Assembly (NCBI GenBank): GCA_052326585.1
Contig: JBKQLU010000038.1
Location: 24,262 to 88,261, forward strand
DNA from: JAPLJC01 sp052326585
Lineage (GTDB): Bacteria; Desulfobacterota; Desulfobaccia; Desulfobaccales; 0-14-0-80-60-11
Length of the DNA stretch: 64,000 nucleotides
Reading direction: 5' to 3'
Below are positions 56,961 through 64,000 of this stretch, in pieces. The first letter of the stretch is position 1; each line of letters begins with the position of its first letter. Both the position numbers and the translations under genes were made by a program. The notes beneath the pieces are model-generated. The model was not told the origin of the DNA and did not search any database. It was given only the letters and a program-made list of their open reading frames with translations.

Positions 56961-59390
56961 TTACGGGCATACGGGTACCCGCAGCAAAAAATTCTCGGCC
57001 AGGACCGTATAATGGCGTAGCCATTCTTGCGCGTTTGGATCGCCCAGGCCGGCCTTCTTCTCGAAGTTGGGACAATGGGCTTGAAGGATCTTGTAACAGA
57101 TGTTTTGGGTTTTCCAGAGATTAACCTCGAACGGCAAGGTCCGGACCAGTTGTGCAGCCTTATTCAACCTCTCTAAGCGAGAAAGGTCTTCAGGTTCCTC
57201 GTGAAGTTGTTCGGCCAGACTCTCTATGTTGACGGCCAGTAACAAGCCAAGAGCAGTCGCATCCAGAGTGGCGCCGGCCAAACGAGCTTCTTCCAGAAGC
57301 GGTCTTACGACTTCCGGGTCAAGCCCCTCCCTTTGAACCACCATGCGAATCTTGGCATTCAAGCACAGGTCCGCGGCGACCGACAGGACCTGGGGCCGTG
57401 GCGTACCAGACCCGGTCAAAAAGCGAATCAAGGGAGCATGGTGCTCATAAATCGAGCTATAGGCAGCTTCAGCTTCACTCAGGGTCGGTCCCATGATGAG
57501 GTTCAGGACTTTGCGCCGCTCATCGGCAAACAATGAGGTCAGAGAGTACGTGGAGGTCCCGAAGTATTTACCCAGCAGCAGTATGGTCTTCGGGAAGTCA
57601 GCTCCGGCGAAAGCCGCAGAAATCTCTGTGGCCAGCGCTTCATATTTCTGCGCTCCCTGATATTCACCGGTGCCGCAGGCGATACTATGATCACCAAGAT
57701 GGAGAACCCCAAAGCACAAGCTGGAGGATATGCGCGTAACCTCCGAAGTGACCGTGGCCCGCCCGATAACCAGCCTTGAGCCTCCTACCTGAAAGCTGCG
57801 GTAGTCCTCCCGGGTGGCGGAATATGCATAGATCGAGCTGCGTTCGCCGATGTCCTGAAACAGTGAGCTTAAGGCATAATGGGCGCCCACGTCTTTCATA
57901 TCGAGCATGACAGGCCTGACCAATTTCTCATATATGGTGCGACCGTCACGGTGTTCAGGTATGTTGCTCTTGGCCAGTTCAAGATGTTCAAGAAAGCCAG
58001 GTTCGAAGGAGTCGCTAAAGAGCTGGTCGGCCAATTGCAGAACTCTGCCGGCATATTTTATGTCCTGAACCGTCTCAGGCCCGGAAAGCTCGTCAAAAAA
58101 CCAACCGCAACTTGTGTACATGAGCATGGCATTGCGTTGGAGCTCCATAAGCTTCAGGACCGTGATTTCGTCCCCGGAGTTTAAGGGTCGGGTTGCGTGG
58201 CGGTCCATAAACGCCCTGATGCGCTCGGCTGATCGATCCACGATGATGTCGATGTAGTCGTCTCGAGCCGCCCAGGGGTCGGTCAGAAACTGTCTGGCCA
58301 TTTGTTCATAAGCCGGATTGACGCCATCACGGAGCCAGTCCAGGGCCGCGCGCAGGGGGGCTCGCCAACCCTGGTTCCAACCTGGATGGCCGCCGCTGTT
58401 GCACCCGCAATCGGACCGCCAACGTTCTATGCCGTGCTCGCAGCTCCAGGAGCTGTTTTCAAGGATCTCCACTTCGTACGCCGGTGGATGATCCTCCAAG
58501 TACCGGCCATAATTCGTCACCTGTGCCAGTCCGTTGGACTCAATGTAATGGAGCGCATGCGCCAGGGCCATGTCGCCGTTGCGGTGATGATGCCCGTAGC
58601 TTTCGCCATCCGTGGCGATGTGGACGAGGCGAGGAGAGTCGTCGGCAAACGCGGACAACAGCCGGTTGGCGAACACCTCGCCGTTGTCGAGCAATCCTTC
58701 AAATGCCAGAGCCTGGGCAATGGGACCGTCGTAAAAGAACAGGTTCATGACGCGGCCAGATGGCAGCGACACCCGGTAGGCTATGGCAGGATAGATTTTC
58801 CCACCACTCACGTCCTGCCATTTATTACCCTCAATGGGCCGAACCCGCCTTGCCTGCCTGGGGGCAAGTATGGCAAAGCCGATGCCGTGTTGGGCCATGA
58901 GGTCCAGGGTTTCCAGATCTACCGCCGTTTCCGGGAGCCACAACCCTTCCGGCTTGCGCCCAAAGCGATATTCAAAATCTTTTATTCCCCAGATAATCTG
59001 GGTGTTCTTGTCGCGGCTGTTGGCCAGCGGTAGGATCATGTGATTGTAGGCTTGGGCCAAAGCATTTCCATGACCGGAGTATTTCTCCAGGCTCTGCCGG
59101 TCAGCTTCTAGAATTGCTTCATAGGCGTCGGTTGCATGATTCTGCATCCAGAGCAAGACAGTCGGACCGAAGTTGAAGCTTATACTGGCATAATTGTTCA
59201 CTAGTTGGGCAATTCGTCCTTCGGTGTCCCAGATTCTCGATACGGCGTTGGCCGCGTAGCATTCTGCAGTGACCCGCTCGTTCCAGTCGTGGTACGGGAA
59301 CGCCGAATCCTGGATCTCAATGGCCTCCAGCCAGGGGCTTTCTCTGGGAGGTTGATAAAAATGCCCATGGATACAAACAAATCGGTCCAT
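56961..59390 (-). CDS. Glycoside hydrolase family 57-like protein with DUF3536
   Basis: An 809-residue cytoplasmic protein. Residues 1-320 form the GH57 (beta/alpha)7 barrel: CIHGHFYQPPRESPWLEAIE with the HGHFYQP motif, FNFGPTVLLWMQNH, the catalytic-Glu block EGLWLPETAVDLETLDLMAQ and DGESYGHHH with the catalytic Asp. Residues about 330-809 are DUF3536, helical (DCGCNSGGHPGWNQGWRAPLR, WFFDELSGPETVQDIKYAGR). GH57 enzymes act on alpha-glucans; this subtype often lies in glycogen or trehalose gene regions, but none are adjacent here. CGGAGGA precedes the ATG at 59390. Monocistronic. Confidence 0.9.
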   Translation of the reverse strand: MDRFVCIHGHFYQPPRESPWLEAIEIQDSAFPYHDWNERVTAECYAANAVSRIWDTEGRIAQLVNNYASISFNFGPTVLLWMQNHATDAYEAILEADRQSLEKYSGHGNALAQAYNHMILPLANSRDKNTQIIWGIKDFEYRFGRKPEGLWLPETAVDLETLDLMAQHGIGFAILAPRQARRVRPIEGNKWQDVSGGKIYPAIAYRVSLPSGRVMNLFFYDGPIAQALAFEGLLDNGEVFANRLLSAFADDSPRLVHIATDGESYGHHHRNGDMALAHALHYIESNGLAQVTNYGRYLEDHPPAYEVEILENSSWSCEHGIERWRSDCGCNSGGHPGWNQGWRAPLRAALDWLRDGVNPAYEQMARQFLTDPWAARDDYIDIIVDRSAERIRAFMDRHATRPLNSGDEITVLKLMELQRNAMLMYTSCGWFFDELSGPETVQDIKYAGRVLQLADQLFSDSFEPGFLEHLELAKSNIPEHRDGRTIYEKLVRPVMLDMKDVGAHYALSSLFQDIGERSSIYAYSATREDYRSFQVGGSRLVIGRATVTSEVTRISSSLCFGVLHLGDHSIACGTGEYQGAQKYEALATEISAAFAGADFPKTILLLGKYFGTSTYSLTSLFADERRKVLNLIMGPTLSEAEAAYSSIYEHHAPLIRFLTGSGTPRPQVLSVAADLCLNAKIRMVVQREGLDPEVVRPLLEEARLAGATLDATALGLLLAVNIESLAEQLHEEPEDLSRLERLNKAAQLVRTLPFEVNLWKTQNICYKILQAHCPNFEKKAGLGDPNAQEWLRHYTVLAENFLLRVPVCP

Positions 59391-59583
59391 CAGTCAGTCC
59401 TCCGGTTGCAGACTTCCAATGAAAGAGGCAATACTAAACCTTGAAGCAAAGGCGATGGCTCGGTAAGAAAATCTGACGGTGCTCATGGGGTTCCAGGTTA
59501 TCCGCCGAACCATTATGGTCCTACAGTGGAAAGCGCTATTTTCCCTTTGAGGTTAATTTTTAATAATACTCAAATCCGCCATG

Positions 59584-61659
59584 TCAATTCGGAACGTCGC
59601 CCAGGAGCCTTGCCAAAAAGGTTTCGGCTTCCGGGGGTACGGAGGTGAAATGGACCAGGAAGGCCGGGGGGGATTCGGAGAGCTGGGCCACTACTTTGCC
59701 GTAAAGATCGTCGGCAATTTCGCAGTGGTCGGGATCGTACAGGAAAATCCGCAGGTTCGCCAGCGGCGAGGGCAGGACCTCAGAGTGAATTTCGGCCATA
59801 TTATGGGCTATTTTGGTGATGGCGCCCCCATGCCCCAGCTCTCCGGTATGTTTCCAATCCACTACGGTAAACTGGACCGGGAGCCCTTGCTTGAGTTCTA
59901 TCCACGTAATCTCTTTTTTCGGAGGCAGAAAGAGCTGAAAATCTCCGCCGATACCTCCCACTTCATGGATGGTCAGCGGTTTTTTAACCCCTTTGGGCAT
60001 AACCTTCATGGCAGCGTCTATCCGACAGACATCGCCGCATTCGTTTAAGGTGCTTTCTGAAATAAAGATTTGGCCGCCCACCGTATAAGATTCGATGCGG
60101 GCCGTGAGGTTGACCGCGCGGCCCACCACGGCATACTTGATTCTCTTCTTAGAGCCGATGTTGCCCATCACCACCTCGCCGGTGTTGATGCCGATGCCTA
60201 AAGCGACCTCGGGGTACCCGGCCCGGCGATTCCGGTCATTGACCGCGGTCATGGCCAATTGCATTTCCACGGCGCAGGCCACGGCTCGCCGCGCGTCGTC
60301 GGGGCGCAGGATGGGAGCCCCAAAGATCACCAGGATGGCGTCGCCGATGAATTCGTCGATGGTGCCCTGGTACTTCTGGATGATTTCCGTCATGGTCTCC
60401 AGATAGATATTGAGCATCGCCGCCACATCCTCAGCGGGAAGACGCTCACTTAAGGACGTGAAGCCGCGCAGATCCGCCATTAGAATAGTAGCACGCCGTT
60501 TTTCGCCCTCTATTTTCAGTCCACCTTTCTTCAGAATCACGTCGACGATTTCGTCCGAGAGGTAGCTGCCGAAGGTCTGGCGAATAAACCGGTTGCGCAC
60601 TTCCAGGGCGGCGTTGAGTTCAAGCAATTTTTGCTGTTGCGCTACTTTTAGATCTCGCAGCCGCTTTTTTTCCAGACAGGCCTGGACCCGGGCTCGCAGC
60701 AGCACCGGGTTGAAGGGCTTGGGCAAATAGTCTTCCACCCCCAGTTCAATGCAGCGGACCGTGCTGTCCATTTCATCCAGGGCGGAAATCATAATGACCG
60801 GCAGGTCCCGCCAGGTTTCGGAATGCTTCAGGTGTTGGAGCACCTGGTAACCGTTCAGCTCCGGCATCATAATATCGAGGAGCACCAAATCGAAAACCCC
60901 GGTGGCGATCATCTCCAGGGCCAGGCGGCCATTGTCTGCCACCTGTACCGTATGCCCTTGACGCTCCAAATAGCGAGAAAGTAAGTCGCGGATTATTTCA
61001 TTATCATCCACCACAAGTATAGAGCCACTTTCGCCTCCGGTAACGCCAGCGCTATCCTGAGCCAATTCCCGGAGGCTGGTCAGGGCGCGGTTAATCAGAG
61101 ATAACCGGCCAGAGACTTCCGGGCCGGATGCCTTCAGAGCGGCATCGGTCTTGGCAAAATCGACAATTTCGTTGACCCGGGAGAGGAAGATTTCGGCAGC
61201 AGAGTGAATCTTCTTTAGGTCGGCAATAAGATCCATCAACTTCTGATCGGTGGCGTTCTCAAGCAGGATCTCACTAAAACCGATGACGCTGTTTAAAGGG
61301 ATGCGCACTTTGTAGTGCAGGTTGGCTACCAGGGATTCCAGATTAAAGACGACATCGCCAGAGGCGACTTGGTTTGGGTCCAGGAGGTCGTTGATTATCT
61401 CCAGGAGTTCCTGTCCGGCAGAGAGAATCTGGTTAAGGTCGGAGACATAATCCGCCAGGCCCAGAGCATCGGCGTCTCCCACTAGCATTTCACTATAACC
61501 GATGATCGCGTTCAGGGGCGTCCGCAATTCATGGCGCAGATGGGCCCACAGGGCCTGGGGGGGGCGACCGCCATCAGCTTCTGGACCGGAACCTTTCTGA
61601 ACGGCGGGAGTGGTTTCCTGGGTTTCGGTCTGGCCGGGGTCGGATGCGGTGGTGGACAT
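59584..61659 (-). CDS. Signalling hybrid: two HisKA-like domains, receiver, class III adenylate/guanylate cyclase, C-terminal domain
   Basis: A 691-residue cytoplasmic protein. Residues about 36-100 are a HisKA-like dimerisation helix pair with the phospho-His (HLRHELRTPLNAIIGYSEML). A second copy follows at about 105-170, in which the His is Tyr (NLHYKVRIPLNSVIGFSEIL). No HATPase domain follows. Residues 215-335 are a receiver (SILVVDDNEIIRD, VLLDIMMPELNGY with the Asp, PKPFNPVLL). Residues 370-560 are a class III cyclase with both metal Asp (ATILMADLRGFTSLSERL, EFIGDAILVIFG). The last 110 residues are an unrecognised domain, perhaps PilZ-like. Downstream of the CheY-like and kinase genes on the same strand, so probably fed by them. 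Confidence 0.87.
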   Translation of the reverse strand: MSTTASDPGQTETQETTPAVQKGSGPEADGGRPPQALWAHLRHELRTPLNAIIGYSEMLVGDADALGLADYVSDLNQILSAGQELLEIINDLLDPNQVASGDVVFNLESLVANLHYKVRIPLNSVIGFSEILLENATDQKLMDLIADLKKIHSAAEIFLSRVNEIVDFAKTDAALKASGPEVSGRLSLINRALTSLRELAQDSAGVTGGESGSILVVDDNEIIRDLLSRYLERQGHTVQVADNGRLALEMIATGVFDLVLLDIMMPELNGYQVLQHLKHSETWRDLPVIMISALDEMDSTVRCIELGVEDYLPKPFNPVLLRARVQACLEKKRLRDLKVAQQQKLLELNAALEVRNRFIRQTFGSYLSDEIVDVILKKGGLKIEGEKRRATILMADLRGFTSLSERLPAEDVAAMLNIYLETMTEIIQKYQGTIDEFIGDAILVIFGAPILRPDDARRAVACAVEMQLAMTAVNDRNRRAGYPEVALGIGINTGEVVMGNIGSKKRIKYAVVGRAVNLTARIESYTVGGQIFISESTLNECGDVCRIDAAMKVMPKGVKKPLTIHEVGGIGGDFQLFLPPKKEITWIELKQGLPVQFTVVDWKHTGELGHGGAITKIAHNMAEIHSEVLPSPLANLRIFLYDPDHCEIADDLYGKVVAQLSESPPAFLVHFTSVPPEAETFLARLLGDVPN

Positions 61660-61666
61660 GGTTTGG

Positions 61667-62041
61667 CTAGGTCGTCTCCTTGCCCAAAAAACCTTCTATT
61701 TTTTCCAGCAGCCGGCGAAAGTCGATGGGTTTGGTGTCATAGTCATTGCAACCCGCGGCTAAGGATTTTTCCCGGTCTCCCGCCATGGCGTGGGCGGTGA
61801 GGGCAATAATGGGAATGGACCGGGTTTCCGGCATGCTTTTGAGCAGGCGGGTCGCTTCCCAGCCGTCTAGGCCGGGCAGACTGATGTCCATGAGGATCAG
61901 GTCGGGGGCTTCCGAGCGGGCCTGAGCAACTGCCTGTTCGCCATCCACCGCGCTGACCACCTCAAAGCCCTGCTTGAGCAAGCGCCGTGATAGCATATCC
62001 CGATTCATTTCATTATCTTCTACCAAAAGGATCTTGGGCAT
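61667..62041 (-). CDS. Single-domain response regulator (CheY-like)
   Basis: A 124-residue receiver with all key residues: MPKILLVEDNEMNRDMLSRR (acidic pair), LILMDISLPGLDGWEATRLL (phospho-Asp), IIALTAHAMAGD (Thr), and TKPIDFRRLLEKI (Lys). No output domain, so it must act through protein contact. AGGAGCC precedes the ATG. It lies between the histidine kinase (42 bp upstream) and the cyclase hybrid (7 bp downstream) and is a likely phosphorelay intermediate. Confidence 0.93.
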   Translation of the reverse strand: MPKILLVEDNEMNRDMLSRRLLKQGFEVVSAVDGEQAVAQARSEAPDLILMDISLPGLDGWEATRLLKSMPETRSIPIIALTAHAMAGDREKSLAAGCNDYDTKPIDFRRLLEKIEGFLGKETT

Positions 62042-62083
62042 GCAGTTTCGGCTCCTTAGATAATTTCCTTTTTAGCAGGTCTA

Positions 62084-64000
62084 TTACCGGTTTTCAACCA
62101 CCTGCTCAGGTGGTTCGCTTAGGGGGGCTGCTGCCGGGGGTTGAACCTTGACCTGGGCCGGGAGCCGAATCGTAAAGGTAGTGCCGCCCCCGGGCTCACT
62201 GGCGGCGGTGATCTCTCCTCCCATCATCTGACAGAAGCGATGGGTGATGGTCATCCCCAGCCCGGTGCCGCCGAATTTCCGGGAGGTTGAGGCATCGCCC
62301 TGAACGAAAGGCTGGAATAGTTTCTCCATCTGGTCCGGGGCCATGCCGATGCCCGTGTCACTGACGCTGAATTTAATCGAGTCGACGCCGCCTATGAGCT
62401 CGCGGGAGGCTTCCAGGGTGATGGTGCCTTTTTCGGTGAATTTACAAGCATTGCTGAGCAGATTGAACAAGGATTGCCTTACCTTGGTCACGTCAGCATG
62501 CATGTTGCCCAGATCAGCGGCACAGTGAACCTGAAGAGTATTGGCGTTCTTTTCCACCAGCGGCCTGATGGTACTGACGACCTCTTGGATCACGCGGGGA
62601 ATACTAAAAGATTCCAGGAAAAGATCCATTTTGCCGGCTTCGATCTTGGACAGGTCGAGAATATTGTTGATAAGGTTCAGGAGATGATTGCCGGAGGCAT
62701 GGATCTTTTGCAGGTCCGGGATAAAATCTTCCTGCCCCTTTTCTTCGGCCTCCTCCATCAAGATTTCGCTGTAACCGAGGATGGCGTTCATAGGGGTGCG
62801 CAACTCATGGCTCATGGTGGCCAGGAAAGCGCTCTTGGCCTGATTGGCAGCATCAGCGGTATCCTTGGCCTTCGTCAGGGTCGCTTCAATTTTCATGGGC
62901 TCGGTCAGGTCCCGGGTCAGCATGGCAAAGCCGCGCAGATTGCCCCCCTGATCCCGGATCGCCGTGAAGGCCACGTTCGCCCAGAAGGTTGATCCGTCCT
63001 TGCGTACCCGCCAGCCCTCGTCCTCGAATTGTCCCTTGGCCGCCACCACGTCCAAGTCGCGCTGGGGCTTGCTGCTCTCGATGTCCTCACGGGGATAAAA
63101 CCGGGAGAAGTGCTGGCCGACGATCTCCTCAGCGCTATAGCCCTTGATCCGCTCCGCTCCGGCATTCCAACTCACCACGCGCCCCTCCGGGTCCAGCATG
63201 ACGATGGCGTAGTCGGTCACGCTCTCTACCATCAACCGGAAGCTTTCCTCAGTCCAGCGCAGTTTCTCTTCTACAAGCTTCCGCGCCGTATTATCGGTAC
63301 CGATCAGCAGATAGCCGATGATGGTGTCTTGCGCGTCGCGCAGCGCCGTGACCGACACGATTGCCGGAAAGCGGCTGCCGTCCTTGCGGATGTAGGTCAG
63401 TTCGTAGATGTCCTCGATCCCGCGGGAAGCCTTGAAGACCAGGGCCTCGAAACCTGGTGTGATCGTGGTTTCCAGCTCGAGGCTCAACTCTGCGGCGCGC
63501 GCTATCACCTCCTGGGGATCGGAAATCTCAGCCGGGGTGATCTTGTCCACCACTTCGGCGGCCGTGTAGCCGAGCATGCGCTCGGCGCCGACATTGAATA
63601 TTTGAATGACGCCCTTGGCGTCGGTGGCGATACTCGAGAAGTTGGCGCTGTTGAAAATCGCCTTCTGCAAGGCCCCCGCTTTAAGCAGAGCCTCTTCCGC
63701 TTGCTTCCGCGCCGTATTATCGGTACCGATCAGCAGATAGCCGATGATGGTGTCTTGCGCGTCGCGCAGCGCCGTGACCGACACGATTGCCGGAAAGCGG
63801 CTGCCGTCTTTGCGGATGTAGGTCAGTTCGTAGATGTCCTCGATCCCGCGGGAAGCCTTGAAGACCAGGGCCTCGAAACCTGGCGTGATCGTGGTTTCCA
63901 GCTCGAGGCTCAACTCTGCGGCGCGCGCTATCACCTCCTGGGGATCGGAAATCTCAGCCGGGGTGATCTTGTCCACCACTTCGGCGGCCGTGTAGCCGAG
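62084..64000 (-). CDS. PAS-domain sensor histidine kinase, 5' truncated by window edge
   Basis: At least 638 residues; the N-terminus lies beyond base 64000. From the edge inward there are two almost identical PAS-PAC units of 142 residues each (IFNSANFSSIATDAKGVIQI, GYTAAEVVDKITPAEISDPQ, ELTYIRKDGSRFPAIVSVTA), a third, different PAS (LMVESVTDYAIVMLDPEGRV), then HisKA (FLATMSHELRTPMNAILGYS) and HATPase_c with the N box (NLLSNACKFTEKG), G1 (DTGIGMA) and G2 (GGTGLGM). No transmembrane segment is visible in the part present. It should phosphorylate the CheY-like protein downstream. Confidence 0.92.
   Translation of the reverse strand, partial: LGYTAAEVVDKITPAEISDPQEVIARAAELSLELETTITPGFEALVFKASRGIEDIYELTYIRKDGSRFPAIVSVTALRDAQDTIIGYLLIGTDNTARKQAEEALLKAGALQKAIFNSANFSSIATDAKGVIQIFNVGAERMLGYTAAEVVDKITPAEISDPQEVIARAAELSLELETTITPGFEALVFKASRGIEDIYELTYIRKDGSRFPAIVSVTALRDAQDTIIGYLLIGTDNTARKLVEEKLRWTEESFRLMVESVTDYAIVMLDPEGRVVSWNAGAERIKGYSAEEIVGQHFSRFYPREDIESSKPQRDLDVVAAKGQFEDEGWRVRKDGSTFWANVAFTAIRDQGGNLRGFAMLTRDLTEPMKIEATLTKAKDTADAANQAKSAFLATMSHELRTPMNAILGYSEILMEEAEEKGQEDFIPDLQKIHASGNHLLNLINNILDLSKIEAGKMDLFLESFSIPRVIQEVVSTIRPLVEKNANTLQVHCAADLGNMHADVTKVRQSLFNLLSNACKFTEKGTITLEASRELIGGVDSIKFSVSDTGIGMAPDQMEKLFQPFVQGDASTSRKFGGTGLGMTITHRFCQMMGGEITAASEPGGGTTFTIRLPAQVKVQPPAAAPLSEPPEQVVENR
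63277..63574. repeat. 426-bp-period tandem duplication inside the kinase, copy 1
   Basis: Nearly identical to 63703-64000; I see only two differing bases by eye (a T for a C near the KDGS codons and near PGF). The period of 426 bp equals one 142-codon PAS unit. Confidence 0.9.
63703..64000. repeat. 426-bp-period tandem duplication inside the kinase, copy 2 (continues past the window)
   Basis: Partner of 63277-63574, offset by 426 bp. Identity continues to the edge of the window, so more copies may follow outside. Confidence 0.9.

Noticed and set aside
4672..64000. tRNA or rRNA genes
   Set aside because: I looked for cloverleaf-like arms and conserved rRNA blocks in the gaps and saw none; a covariance-model scan would settle it.

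Overview
The window is GC-rich (locally AT-rich around 32.6-34.6 kb) and looks like chromosomal DNA of a strictly anaerobic bacterium. Several traits point to the Desulfobacterota (former Deltaproteobacteria, Desulfobacca/Syntrophobacteria-like): a selenocysteine formate dehydrogenase with an NrfD-type membrane subunit, rubrerythrin, MucR-type zinc-finger remnants, a MoeA fused to a periplasmic-binding-protein-like domain, and a corrinoid methyltransferase pair. The assignment is an inference from gene content. The cell must insert selenocysteine: three protein families here (FdhA, GrdB, GrdA) each need one in-frame UGA read through at the known Sec position.

Layout. 1-12.3 kb holds housekeeping and stress genes: the 3' end of icd, a CBS-ACT protein, plsY, cstA with a universal stress protein, rubrerythrin, moeA-PBP, a LysR regulator, a FlK-like thioesterase, an exported nitroreductase and two FMN reductase-type flavoproteins. 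A 0.6-kb gene-free stretch at 5.2-5.8 kb is packed with different intergenic palindromes and heptamer repeats.

13.2-32.5 kb is a single co-oriented catabolic island of fifteen genes: a complete branched-chain-type ABC importer (livKHMGF order), a GntR/FCD regulator, a corrinoid protein, a UroD-family methyltransferase, a four-domain rhodanese, a cytoplasmic acetylene-hydratase-like molybdo/tungsto enzyme, an SSS symporter, a DASS-type transporter, and a glycine/betaine reductase-like set (grdE-, grdB-, grdC-, grdA-like). GrdB and GrdA are selenoproteins. The GrdE-like subunit has lost the Cys that becomes the pyruvoyl group, and GrdB lacks the middle Cys of UxxCxxC. There is no grdD. The locus therefore looks like a divergent reductive C-N or C-S cleavage system coupled to corrinoid methyl transfer, with unknown substrate.

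32.6-34.6 kb is an AT-rich patch with a radical SAM/SPASM gene, a wrecked mucR and an orphan ORF. 34.8-38.6 kb has an ECF sigma / DUF3619-like / DUF3106 operon, a charged repeat protein, a small membrane protein and scpB. 38.8-43.9 kb is the fdh operon (FdhA with Sec, FdhB, NrfD-like) with a clear sigma-70 promoter. 44.3-46.7 kb is an operon of a polysaccharide deacetylase and a DUF4015 glycosidase. Between them lies a 54-codon lipoprotein gene whose lipobox Cys is followed by an in-frame UGA and a hairpin matching the E. coli SECIS in spacing and loop, a candidate new small selenoprotein. 46.9-56.7 kb has a thioredoxin-reductase-like protein, an amino-sugar kinase divergent from a serine hydrolase-NamZ fusion (probable peptidoglycan recycling) and several small secreted hypothetical proteins. 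57-64 kb has a GH57-type glycosidase and a signalling operon: a PAS histidine kinase with a recent 426-bp internal duplication, a CheY-like receiver, and a two-HisKA/REC/adenylate cyclase protein without an ATPase domain.
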